Shown here: positions 34,608 through 42,618 of the stretch, piece by piece
Layout of the letters: each line of letters begins with the position of its first letter
Numbering within the stretch: position 1 is the first letter of the stretch
NCBI RefSeq assembly: GCF_020819595.1
Contig: NZ_JAJHNP010000029.1
Location: forward strand, 1-64,000
Reading direction: 5' to 3'
Length of the DNA: 64,000 nucleotides
Source of the DNA: Streptomyces barringtoniae
GTDB taxonomy: Bacteria > Actinomycetota > Actinomycetes > Streptomycetales > Streptomycetaceae
Program-made: the position numbers and the translations under genes
The notes under the pieces: model-generated
What the model saw: the letters and a program-made list of their open reading frames with translations, nothing else
What the model was told of the DNA's origin: nothing
The model's database searches: none

Positions 34608-35702
34608 TCAGGCGCGGGCGCGCAGGCGGCGCAGCGGCTCGACGAGGGGCTGCAGGAAGCCCGGGCGCTGGAGCACGACCGCCACGACGACGATGAGCCC
34701 CTTGATGATCATCTGCATGTTGTCGCTGATCGCGTTGAGCCCGAGGATGTTGTCGAGCAGGGTGAGGATCAGCGCGCCGACGGCGGTGCCGGTGATGGTG
34801 CCCTTGCCGCCGGCCAGGCTGGTGCCGCCGATGACGGCCGCGGCGATGGCGTCCAGCTCGTAGGAGGTGCCGGCCAGCGGGTCGGCCGAGGCGCTGTAGG
34901 CGGCGTCGATGGGACCGGCGAAGCCGGCCAGCAGCCCGCAGAGCGTGAAGACGGTGATGATCACCAGGCTGACGTTGACGCCGGAGAGCCGGGCGGCGGT
35001 GGGGTTGCCGCCCACGGCGTACACATGCCGTCCGAACCGGGTTCTGGAGAGCAGCAGTTGTACCAGCACACAGACCGCGACGAACGCGATCACCGGGTAG
35101 CCGACGCCCGCGATCAGGGTGTGGCCCGGAGTGCCCAGGGCGGCGAACGCGGCGGCCTTGGGGGTGAGATGGCCGTGGGGGTCGACCAACTGCACGCCCA
35201 CGGCGACGTTGTTGCTCAACTGCCGGTCGATGCCGCGCACCACCGAGAGCATGGCCAGGGTCATCACGAAGGACTGGATGCGCAGCCAGGTGGTGCCGAT
35301 CCCGTTGAGGAAGCCGAAGAACGCGCCCACCAGCGCACACAGCGGGACGATCGCCCAGGGCGACAGGCCGTGGTGGACCAGCAGCATCGCCGCGGTCATG
35401 GACCCGATGCCCAGCACCGAACCCACGGACAGGTCGATCCCCGCGGTGAGGATGACCAGGGTGACGCCGACCGCGAGGATGCCGCGGGAGGCGAAGGCGG
35501 TGACGGCGTTGGTGAGGTTGTCCTGGTTCCAGAAGATCTGGCCCTTGGTGACGATGCCGACGGCGACCACCAGCAGCAGGCCGATGCAGCTCTGCAGGGA
35601 GCCGAGCGACGGCAGGGCCCGGGAGAGGCGCTCGCGCAGCGTCCGCAGGTGCTCATCGGTGCCGGCGGCGGTGTCCCGGGCCGGTGGGAGTGTCTTGCTC
35701 AT
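34608..35702 (-). CDS. CUT2 sugar ABC transporter permease (RbsC-like)
   Basis: 364 residues with 8-10 hydrophobic segments. The family motif GIDLSVGSVLGIGS is present, followed by GRHVYAVGGNPTAARLSGVNV, the cytoplasmic coupling region, and AAAVIGGTSLAGGKGTITGT. ATG overlaps the ATPase stop (ATGA). Transports a pentose or hexose with the adjacent ATPase and lipoprotein. Confidence 0.93.
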   Translation of the reverse strand: MSKTLPPARDTAAGTDEHLRTLRERLSRALPSLGSLQSCIGLLLVVAVGIVTKGQIFWNQDNLTNAVTAFASRGILAVGVTLVILTAGIDLSVGSVLGIGSMTAAMLLVHHGLSPWAIVPLCALVGAFFGFLNGIGTTWLRIQSFVMTLAMLSVVRGIDRQLSNNVAVGVQLVDPHGHLTPKAAAFAALGTPGHTLIAGVGYPVIAFVAVCVLVQLLLSRTRFGRHVYAVGGNPTAARLSGVNVSLVIITVFTLCGLLAGFAGPIDAAYSASADPLAGTSYELDAIAAAVIGGTSLAGGKGTITGTAVGALILTLLDNILGLNAISDNMQMIIKGLIVVVAVVLQRPGFLQPLVEPLRRLRARA

Positions 35703-37288
35703 GTCTCTGCCCCGTTTCCGTCCGCCGGTGGTCCGGCCACCACGTTCTGCCGTGCCATCGCCGCGGTGAGGATGGCCTCCTGGGTCGCGGCCGGCCCGTG
35801 GGCCGGGTCGCGGTGGAACTCGCCGGTCAGCCGCCCCTCGCAGAGGACGATGATCCGGTCGCACATGCCGATCAGCTCCGGAAGTTCGGAGGAGACGGCG
35901 ATGATCGCGGTGCCCCGGGCCGCGAGGGCGTCCATCAGGGCGTGGATCTCCGCCTTGGCCCCGACGTCGATGCCCCGCGTCGGCTCGTCGAGCAGCAGCA
36001 CCGACGGCTCGGTGAGCAGGCACTTGGCCAGCACCACCTTCTGCTGGTTGCCGCCGGAGAGGGTGCCGACCACGGCGTCCAGGCTGTGCGTCTTGGTGCG
36101 CAGCTCCGCGACCTTGCCGGCCGCGGCCGCCTTCTCCCGGCGGGCGTCCACGGTGCGCCACGGCCTGAGGTAGCGGTCGAGGGCGGCCAACGTGGTGTTG
36201 AACCGTACGGTGTTGCCGATCACCAGGCTCTGCGCCTTGCGGTCCTCGGCGACCAGCGCGATGCCCCGGCGGATCGCCGTACGGGGGGTGTGCGGGCTGT
36301 ACGGGCGGTCGTTCAGCGTGATCTCGCCCCGGACCCGGTCGCCGGCCCCGAAGAGGGCCTCCAGTACCTCGCTGCGCCCGGCACCCATCAGCCCGGCGAC
36401 GCCGAGGATCTCCCCGGCTCGCACCTCGAAGTCCACCGAGTGCAGCGGCGTACGGGTGCTCGCGGGCGCGGGGGTCGTGGTCAGGCCCCGCACGCGCAGC
36501 CGCACCGGACCGTCGGACCGCTGCTCCGCCGCCCTGGGGAACAGCTCCCCCAGCGGCCGTCCGACCATCAGCCGTACGAGCTCGGCCCGGTCGGTGCCGG
36601 CGACCGGGCGGCGGCCCGCGAAGGTGCCGTCGCGCAGCACGGTCGCCGAGTCCGCGATCTCGGCCAGCTCCTCGAGCCGGTGGGAGATGTAGATCAGCCC
36701 GACGCCGCGGGCCGCCAGCCGGCGGATGACGACGAACAGCCGCTCCACCTCGGCCTCGGCGAGCGCGGACGTCGGCTCGTCCAGCACCAGGATCCGCAGG
36801 GTGCCGTTCAGTGCCTTGGCTACCTCGACGAGTTGCTGCTCGGCGATGCGGCAGTCGCGGACCAACCGCCCCGGGGACAGGGTGAGTCCGAGGTCGGCCA
36901 GCAGCTCCGCGGTGCGGGCGTGCATGGCCGCGCGGTCCAGGGTGCCGCGGGCGGTGCGCAGTTCGCGGCCGAGGAAGACGTTGTCGGACACGGACAGCTC
37001 GGGCACCAGGTTGAGCTCCTGGTGGATCATCGCGATGCCGTGCTGCTGGGCGTGCTTCGGTGAGTGGATGCGCACCGGCTCGCCGTCGATCTCGATGGCG
37101 CCCTCGTAGTCGGCGTGCACCCCGGCCAGGATGTTCATCAGCGTCGACTTGCCGGCACCGTTCTCGCCGAGCAGCGCCACCACCTCGCCCGGGTGGACGG
37201 CCAGTTCGACGTCGCTGAGCGCCCGGACGCCCGGGAACTCCTTGCCGATGCCGCGCATGCGCAGCAGGGCGGGCGGCGCGGCGTTCAT
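35699..37288 (-). CDS. CUT2 sugar ABC transporter ATPase, two nucleotide-binding domains (RbsA/AraG-like)
   Basis: 529 residues, tandem ABC domains. First: Walker A LLGENGAGKST, Walker B ILVLDEPTSAL. Second: degenerate Walker A GLMGAGRSE as usual in this family, signature LSGGNQQKV and Walker B LLLDEPTRGIDVG. The ATG overlaps the stop of a 10-codon in-frame leader that has a much better ribosome site, so translation is probably coupled. First structural gene of the operon, divergent from a LacI gene. Confidence 0.93.
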   Translation of the reverse strand: MNAAPPALLRMRGIGKEFPGVRALSDVELAVHPGEVVALLGENGAGKSTLMNILAGVHADYEGAIEIDGEPVRIHSPKHAQQHGIAMIHQELNLVPELSVSDNVFLGRELRTARGTLDRAAMHARTAELLADLGLTLSPGRLVRDCRIAEQQLVEVAKALNGTLRILVLDEPTSALAEAEVERLFVVIRRLAARGVGLIYISHRLEELAEIADSATVLRDGTFAGRRPVAGTDRAELVRLMVGRPLGELFPRAAEQRSDGPVRLRVRGLTTTPAPASTRTPLHSVDFEVRAGEILGVAGLMGAGRSEVLEALFGAGDRVRGEITLNDRPYSPHTPRTAIRRGIALVAEDRKAQSLVIGNTVRFNTTLAALDRYLRPWRTVDARREKAAAAGKVAELRTKTHSLDAVVGTLSGGNQQKVVLAKCLLTEPSVLLLDEPTRGIDVGAKAEIHALMDALAARGTAIIAVSSELPELIGMCDRIIVLCEGRLTGEFHRDPAHGPAATQEAILTAAMARQNVVAGPPADGNGAET

Positions 37289-37317
37289 GCCGCACCGTCC
37301 GCGTTCATCCGCGTCAT
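37285..37317 (-). CDS. Ten-codon leader ORF coupled to the sugar ATPase gene
   Basis: ATG at 37317 with GGAGGT 5 bases upstream encodes MTRMNADGAA; its TGA overlaps the ATPase ATG (ATGA). The ATPase itself has no good ribosome site, so ribosomes probably arrive by reinitiation. Extending upstream in frame to an ATG at 37551 gives 88 residues of Pro/Arg/Ala-rich composition that do not look like a protein. Confidence 0.5.
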   Translation of the reverse strand: MTRMNADGAA

Positions 37318-37768
37318 TGCGGACCTCCCATGGTGCACAGGTGACGTAGTAGGAATCGTTTTCGGAAATCCCCGGCGGCAGGCCGGGGACGCGGGCGTGT
37401 GAGCAGGACCGGGACGGCCCACGGGTCCGTCAGGAGGCCGCGGACCGGCGGGCGGTCGGCTCGTGGCCCGGCACAGCGCCAGGGACCGCCGGCTCGGTGC
37501 CGCCGACCTGCCCGGACGCGATGAGCAGGGCAGCAGGCCGATGCGTGCCATGGGGTGGCCTCCGGTGATACAGGGAAAGCGAAGGGGAAATCGATTTCTG
37601 GAACCATACGTCCTGCTCCTCCGACAGGAGCAGGACCTTCAGGGAAGGTCGCTGTACAACGGCGGGCATCCCGGCGGAATCCTTGAAATCCTTTTCAAGG
37701 GGAACGTAGGGTTTGGCCTCCGAGGGTGTCAAGAGTCCTGTACGGGTCGGGCAAGAGGTCGGAGGACC
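37318..37768. promoter_or_regulatory. Divergent control region with two LacI-type operators, a hairpin and a palindrome
   Basis: Operator 1 is GAATCGTTTTC (37353-37363). Operator 2 is the perfect 12-bp palindrome GAAATCGATTTC (37587-37598) with the central CG typical of LacI-family sites. An 11-bp-stem hairpin GTCCTGCTCCT / AGGAGCAGGAC spans 37610-37636, and CCTTGAAA-TCCT-TTTCAAGG lies at 37681-37700 on the lacI side. No credible gene is seen in these 451 bp. Confidence 0.7.
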
Positions 37769-38794
37769 ATGACGACGATCAACGACGTGGCCGAGGCCGC
37801 CGGGGTCTCCCCTGCCACGGTTTCCCGGGTCCTGAACGGGGGCCGCGTCACGCCGGAGCGCGCCGAACGGGTCCGGCGTGCGGCGGCCGAGCTGGGCTTC
37901 GCCCCCAACCGGGTCGCCCGTTCGCTGCGGATGCGGCGCAGCAGCCTCGTCGGACTGATCATCCCGGACATCGAGAACCCGTTCTTCACGGCGCTGGCCC
38001 GCGGCGTCGAGGACGCCGCGCAGCGCACCAGCTTCTCGGTGGTGCTGTGCAACACCGACGGGGACCTCGACAAGGAACGACGGTATCTGGACATCGCGAT
38101 CGCCGAGCGGATGGCGGGCGTCATCGTGGCCGCCGCGTCCCGAGGCCGTACCGACGTGTCCGCCCTGCAGAGCCGCGGCATACCGGTGGTCGCGGTGGAC
38201 CGCCGTCCCCGCGGGGCGGGAGTGGACGCCGTACTGGTGGACAACGAGGAAGGCGGCGCGGCCGCCACGGCACACCTGCTGGCCCGCGGCTACCGGCGGA
38301 TCGCCTGCATCACCGGCCCGCGGGGCGCCTCCACCGCCGAGGAACGGCTCGCCGGCCACCGCAGGGCACTCCGGGAGTTCCTGGACGACGGCGCGGGCGC
38401 TCCGGCCGGGGAGGTGAACCCGCTGCGCGACTACACCCGGCACGCCGACTTCAAGGCCGAGGGCGGGCACAGGGCCATGGTCGATCTGCTCGCGCTGCCG
38501 CAGCCGCCGGACGCGGTCTTCGCGGCCAACAACCTGATGGCCGTCGGGGCGCTGCAGGCGGTGCGCGAGGCGGGTCTGCACCCCCCGCGCATCGGTGTCG
38601 TGTCGTTCGGCGAAGTGCCCTGGGCGCCGCTGGTGCGGCCCGGCCTGACCACGGTCCAGGTGCCCTCGTACGAGCTGGGGTGGACGGCGGCCGGCCTGCT
38701 GCTGGACCGGATCGCCGGCCAGGAGCGGCCGCTGCGCACCGTGGTGCTGCGCAGCTCCCTCCAGGTGGGGCAGACCACGGCGGGGCCGATGTGA
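37769..38794 (+). CDS. LacI-family transcriptional regulator
   Basis: 341 residues with GGAGGA just before the ATG. HTH: TTINDVAEAAGVSPATVSRVLNGG, then the hinge helix region FAPNRVARSLRMRRSS. The effector domain shows LIIPDIENPFFTALARGVEDAA, IPVVAVDRRP and VFAANNLMAVGALQAV, i.e. the sugar-binding fold. Divergent from the CUT2 sugar operon with LacI-type palindromes between, so it most likely represses that operon and itself until the transported sugar binds. Confidence 0.92.
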   Translation: MTTINDVAEAAGVSPATVSRVLNGGRVTPERAERVRRAAAELGFAPNRVARSLRMRRSSLVGLIIPDIENPFFTALARGVEDAAQRTSFSVVLCNTDGDLDKERRYLDIAIAERMAGVIVAAASRGRTDVSALQSRGIPVVAVDRRPRGAGVDAVLVDNEEGGAAATAHLLARGYRRIACITGPRGASTAEERLAGHRRALREFLDDGAGAPAGEVNPLRDYTRHADFKAEGGHRAMVDLLALPQPPDAVFAANNLMAVGALQAVREAGLHPPRIGVVSFGEVPWAPLVRPGLTTVQVPSYELGWTAAGLLLDRIAGQERPLRTVVLRSSLQVGQTTAGPM

Positions 38795-38890
38795 GCCGGG
38801 TCGGCGTGCCGGGCACCGCTCGGTGAGCACTCCGGGTGATACGTGCGCTGCACGCCCTGAACAGCGGGAAGACCCCCGGCCGGGTGGCCG

Positions 38891-40636
38891 TTACGGCGCG
38901 GGCTTGGTCAGCAGCAGCTCCGTGTTGTGGTCGCCGGCCGTCCCGATGCGGGTGGCGGGGGTGGCGTAGGGGTCGTTGTAGGCGAGCTCGCGGTAGAGGG
39001 CGGCCAGGCCGCGGTCGGACGTGTCGGTGAAGTCGGTCGCGTACGGTGCCGCCGACTCGATGAGCGTGGTGAACAGCGACAACGTGCCGTCCTGGTTGTC
39101 GGCGATCTCGATGATCCGGGCGTGGTGCGGGTAGTCGACGTGGGAGGCGGTGTTGATCTCCCAGAAGGCGCGCTCGGGGACGGTGTGGCCGTGCGGGATG
39201 ATCCGGTTGGTGTGGGTGTGGCCGTTGACCCAGGCCACGACGTTCGGGAAGCGCTGGAGCAGCGCGACCAGTTCGTCGCCGCCGTGACGGCCCTCGAAGG
39301 GGTGGTACGGGTCGGGCAGCAGGTTGCCCATCGTGCCGCTGGTGTGGTGGCTGAAGACGACGACGAGGCGGTTGCCGGATCCGCCGCGCACCACGCTGCC
39401 GTCGGTGCCGTACCAGTGGCCGCTGTGCGCCTTGAGGACCGACTCCAGCCAGTTCAGCTGCCCGGTGCCGAGTGAACCGTCGGCGAATCCTGCCCGGTTG
39501 GTGGTGTCGAGGCTGATGCCGAGGACGCCGTCGGCGAGATCGAAGGTGTAGTAGAGGTGTCCGCTGCCGACCGAGTCCTGGGTGAATCCGTGGCCTACGG
39601 GTCCGGCGCCGGTGTACGCGGGGTTCAGGTGGGCCTTGGCGAACTCGGTGGGCGTGAACGGGTGGCGACGCTCGTCGGGGGTGACCGTGCGGAGGGTGCC
39701 GCCGTCGGTCAGCAGCCCGCTCAGCAGGATCACGGCCTCGCCGGGGTCGTGCAGCAGGGCGTCCGCCAGCTTGGCGGCGGTCGCATCGTCGCAGCCCTCG
39801 ACCTTGCGCGAGCCGGTGTACAGGTCGCCCAGCAGGCCGAGGTCGGGCAGGCTGCCCTCGATGCTGTCGTCGTGGTTGCCGACCGTGGTGTACCAGGGGA
39901 CGCTCAGGCCGGGTGCGTCGAAGGGGCGGATCGCGCCCGGCAGGAAACCGGGGATCTGCGGCAGCCCCTTGGCCTTGTAGGCGTCCTGGAGGGACGACTC
40001 GGGGTTCCAGTACTGCGCGTTGCCGGAGTTCTGCACGCCCTCGTAGCGCGCGAGGTCGCCGCTGTTCGGGGTGATGCGGCCGCCGCTCATGACGGTCAGG
40101 TACCAGTCGAGTTCGATCCGCTCGTGGTTGTCGGTGTTGTCACCGGTGGCCATCACCAGGCCGAACGGCAGCCCGGTGTAAGGGCCTTGGCGCACCGCGT
40201 TGACCCGCTCGACGAGCGATGCGGCGCCCCGCACGGTCAGCGTCTCCTGCGGGCGATGCGCGCTGTCGATGAACCGTGCCAGGTACTCGAAGCGTACCGG
40301 TGACTCGGTGTCCGTCAGATGCAGGTCGGTGAACTGCACGAAGGAGGCGAGCCCGGTGCGGCGGTCGTCCCGCCCGGATGCCGCGCCGGCCAGTTCGGCG
40401 CGCACCACCAGGGGCCAGCCGGGGCCGGCCACGAGCCGCTTGTACGCCCCGTCGCCGACGGGTGCCGCCGCCTGTTCGAGGGTGGTGCCGTCGATCCGTA
40501 CGGCTCGCGCCGCCGTGGCCGCCAGGGCCTGGTCCCGCGCCAGTGCTCGGCCCGGTGTCAGCACCGGCCACAGCGCGGCCGTCGCGGCCGCCGAGGACAT
40601 CCCGGTCACGAACCGACGCCGACTGATCCCGCCCAT
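38891..40636 (-). CDS. Tat-exported metallophosphoesterase (TIGR03767-like)
   Basis: 581 residues. Tat signal SRRRFVTGMSSAAATAALWPV, cut near ALA. Calcineurin-type metal motifs in order: FTDLHLTD (D-x-H), MATGDNTDN (GDN), VGNHDD (GNHD), VFSHHTSG and NGHTHTN (GH-x-H). The layout, with long inserts between GDN and GNHD, is that of a large actinobacterial extracellular phosphoesterase family. AGGGGGATTC precedes the ATG. Acts outside the membrane on an unknown phosphoester; neighbours give no clue. Confidence 0.88.
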   Translation of the reverse strand: MGGISRRRFVTGMSSAAATAALWPVLTPGRALARDQALAATAARAVRIDGTTLEQAAAPVGDGAYKRLVAGPGWPLVVRAELAGAASGRDDRRTGLASFVQFTDLHLTDTESPVRFEYLARFIDSAHRPQETLTVRGAASLVERVNAVRQGPYTGLPFGLVMATGDNTDNHERIELDWYLTVMSGGRITPNSGDLARYEGVQNSGNAQYWNPESSLQDAYKAKGLPQIPGFLPGAIRPFDAPGLSVPWYTTVGNHDDSIEGSLPDLGLLGDLYTGSRKVEGCDDATAAKLADALLHDPGEAVILLSGLLTDGGTLRTVTPDERRHPFTPTEFAKAHLNPAYTGAGPVGHGFTQDSVGSGHLYYTFDLADGVLGISLDTTNRAGFADGSLGTGQLNWLESVLKAHSGHWYGTDGSVVRGGSGNRLVVVFSHHTSGTMGNLLPDPYHPFEGRHGGDELVALLQRFPNVVAWVNGHTHTNRIIPHGHTVPERAFWEINTASHVDYPHHARIIEIADNQDGTLSLFTTLIESAAPYATDFTDTSDRGLAALYRELAYNDPYATPATRIGTAGDHNTELLLTKPAP

Positions 40637-40870
40637 GAATCCCCCTGTCCCTGACGGCACTTGACCCTCACGCCCGAGAGCCGGGCGCCTCCGCCGCGCC
40701 AGCCTTACCGAGGAGTAGGCGTGTGTCCAGAGTGCGGTGGAAAACTGCGGGGAAACAGAAGGGACGGGGTTAGCCCGCCGGAATGATTCACCGGCGCCGC
40801 CGGGTGAACCGTGCACGGCGGCTCCGCGTCAGCGCCGGTCCTCGGCGTTCAGCCGTTAGCGTCGGTTCCT

Positions 40871-41506
40871 GTGCCGCTGAGCTATGCATTCGTGAACCTC
40901 AAACCCGGTGTGGGGAAGACGACCAGCGCCGTCTGGTTGGCCCACGCGCTGCACGCGTCGGGCCTGTCACCGTTGCTCGTGGACAGCGACCCCGCCTCTT
41001 CGGCACTGCGCTGGAGCGAGCTGGCGGGCGGCTTTCCGTTCCCCGTGCTCGCCCTTCCCGTGGGTGACGTACACCGGCGGGTGAACGACTTTCTCGACAA
41101 CCGGCGGGCAGTGGTGTTCGACGCGCCGCAGCTGGAGGACCACGCCCACATCGCCCGCGGCGTCATGCGGTACGCGAGCGAGTGGATCGTGCCGGTGACC
41201 CCGGCCCCGATCGAGCTGGACCGCATGGCGCCCATCGACCGCGAAATGGATGACATGCAGTCCCTGCGCTCCCTCCCGGCCCGCGCCGCCGTCCTGCTGA
41301 ACCGCACGAATCGTCCCGACGCCACGCGTACCGGTCCCGATGCCGACGCCCGCGAAGCCCTCACCGAGCGGGGTTTCGACGTGTTGTCCACGCATATCCC
41401 GCGGCTCGACCTGTACTCCCAGTCCTTCGGCAGCCCCGTCGAGGTGAAGGGAACCGCGTACATGGATCTCGCCGAGGAGCTCATCAGCCGCCAGGACACG
41501 GTATGA
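40871..41506 (+). CDS. ParA/MinD-type partition ATPase (orphan)
   Basis: 211 residues from the GTG at 40871. Deviant Walker A KPGVGKTT (residues 11-18, with the signature Lys), switch I LVDSDPASSALRW, and VVFDAPQLEDHAH as the Walker B region. The short form without N-terminal HTH fits type Ib plasmid-like ParA. A 76-residue partner gene overlaps its stop. No parS-like repeats or replication gene are seen. No Shine-Dalgarno, so possibly leaderless. An upstream GTG at 40811 would add 20 residues without support. Lies next to the 3' end of the CIS operon, convergent. Confidence 0.85.
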   Translation: MPLSYAFVNLKPGVGKTTSAVWLAHALHASGLSPLLVDSDPASSALRWSELAGGFPFPVLALPVGDVHRRVNDFLDNRRAVVFDAPQLEDHAHIARGVMRYASEWIVPVTPAPIELDRMAPIDREMDDMQSLRSLPARAAVLLNRTNRPDATRTGPDADAREALTERGFDVLSTHIPRLDLYSQSFGSPVEVKGTAYMDLAEELISRQDTV

Positions 41507-41733
41507 ACCAGCGCAAGGACGCCTATCGAGCCGCGCTGCAGCGCCGGCCGGACACGACGGCCCCCGCCCCCGCTCCCACCAGAGTCACCCGGCTGGATAC
41601 CCGCTACCTCAAGGTGACCATCGAGCTGGACCTGGCCTTTGCCCGTGACCTCACCGGCTGGGCCGTACAACCGCTGTCCGCGCTCGTGCGCGCGAGCGAG
41701 GCGGTCCTACGGCCGTCGAGGCAGGACCGGTAG
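41503..41733 (+). CDS. Small basic protein coupled to ParA, possible ParB-like partner
   Basis: 76 residues; ATG overlaps the ParA stop (ATGA). Basic N-terminus (MNQRKDAYRAALQRR), Pro/Ala linker, then RLDTRYLKVTIELDLAFARDLTGWAV. The strand KVTIELD followed by a helix is reminiscent of ribbon-helix-helix proteins, but no family is recognised. As in plasmid par cassettes, a small DNA-binding ParB analogue downstream of ParA is plausible. It ends 16 bp from the convergent amidase stop. Confidence 0.7.
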   Translation: MNQRKDAYRAALQRRPDTTAPAPAPTRVTRLDTRYLKVTIELDLAFARDLTGWAVQPLSALVRASEAVLRPSRQDR

Positions 41734-41749
41734 CTCCGGGTTCGTCGCG

Positions 41750-42607
41750 TCAGACCCCCTCCTGAGCGGCGGACGGCGGTGCGGACGGCTGGGGGGCTTG
41801 GGGCGCGGAGTCGGGGAGGAAGAAGTCGCGGAGGGCTTCCCGGACGGGGTGGTGCTGGCGGGGCTGTACCGACACCGCGGAGTCCCGCGCACGTGGTTGG
41901 GGTGCTGTGTCGGCCGCGGTGGGCGGATGCTCCGGCGGCGTCGCCGAGGACGGGTCCGAGGACGGGGTCAGGGGCGACTCGTCAGCGGCCGGCGCGGTGA
42001 GGGGCGCGATCGACAGGGACAGGAGCTCCTGGACGATCTCCTCGGCGCGCTCGTGGCGCGGGCGCATGTCGGAGACGGAGATGCCGTACGGGGCCAGGAC
42101 GCGCGGCAGGAGGGAGTCCTCCCACTGCCCGATGCGGCGCGGGCCAGGGCAGGACTTGGGAACGGGAGTCCAGGGGCCCGGCGAGCCGAGGAGGGTGTGG
42201 TGGGCCAGGCCGGGGTCGGCGGGGGTGCGGCAGGCCCGGTGGGCGATGGCGGGGTGGGTGCGCATCAGCCACCAGTGGAGGCGCACCAGGGCGTCCAGCT
42301 GGTCGTCCGTCCAGGGCTCGGAGACGTGCCCCTCCGTCGTGATGGTGACCGCGCCGGTGCCGTCGGAGCGGAGGTTGGCGCGGTACGCGGAGTCGGCGGG
42401 CGTGGACGTGTCCAGCCACTGGGTGATCTTTCCGGTGGCGGACACGCCGAAATGGCTCCGGCCGCGGGCGCCGGGCCGGCGGAAGCGGACGTCCGCGGCG
42501 GGGAGGGTGGCGTTCGCCGTGTGGACGATGATCTGGGTCGGCCGGAGGGGTGACGGCGGCTCGGATCGGGCGAGGAGTCGGACCGAGGCGAAGGGGCAGA
42601 GGGGCAC
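41750..42607 (-). CDS. Zinc amidase/PGRP-like protein at the end of the CIS operon
   Basis: 285 residues, GTG start with AGGAG 7 bases upstream. N-acetylmuramoyl-L-alanine amidase (Amidase_2) fold: IIVHTAN (H29), SHFGVSATGKITQWL, GLAHHTLLG (H136/H137) and KSCPG (C153) supply His, His, Cys zinc ligands as in PGRPs. About 100 C-terminal residues are Pro/Ser/Ala-rich. No signal peptide, so it would reach peptidoglycan from inside the cell, by lysis or with the particle. Eleven base pairs separate it from the DUF6519 stop, and it is the last gene of the cluster. Confidence 0.85.
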   Translation of the reverse strand: MPLCPFASVRLLARSEPPSPLRPTQIIVHTANATLPAADVRFRRPGARGRSHFGVSATGKITQWLDTSTPADSAYRANLRSDGTGAVTITTEGHVSEPWTDDQLDALVRLHWWLMRTHPAIAHRACRTPADPGLAHHTLLGSPGPWTPVPKSCPGPRRIGQWEDSLLPRVLAPYGISVSDMRPRHERAEEIVQELLSLSIAPLTAPAADESPLTPSSDPSSATPPEHPPTAADTAPQPRARDSAVSVQPRQHHPVREALRDFFLPDSAPQAPQPSAPPSAAQEGV

Positions 42608-42618
42608 GTCGGTTCTCC

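Noticed and set aside
37285..37551. 88-codon frame ending at the ATPase start, with a ribosome-site-like GGAGG before its ATG
   Set aside because: Pro/Arg/Ala-rich composition without any family resemblance, and it covers an operator; only the last ten codons are kept as a possible leader.
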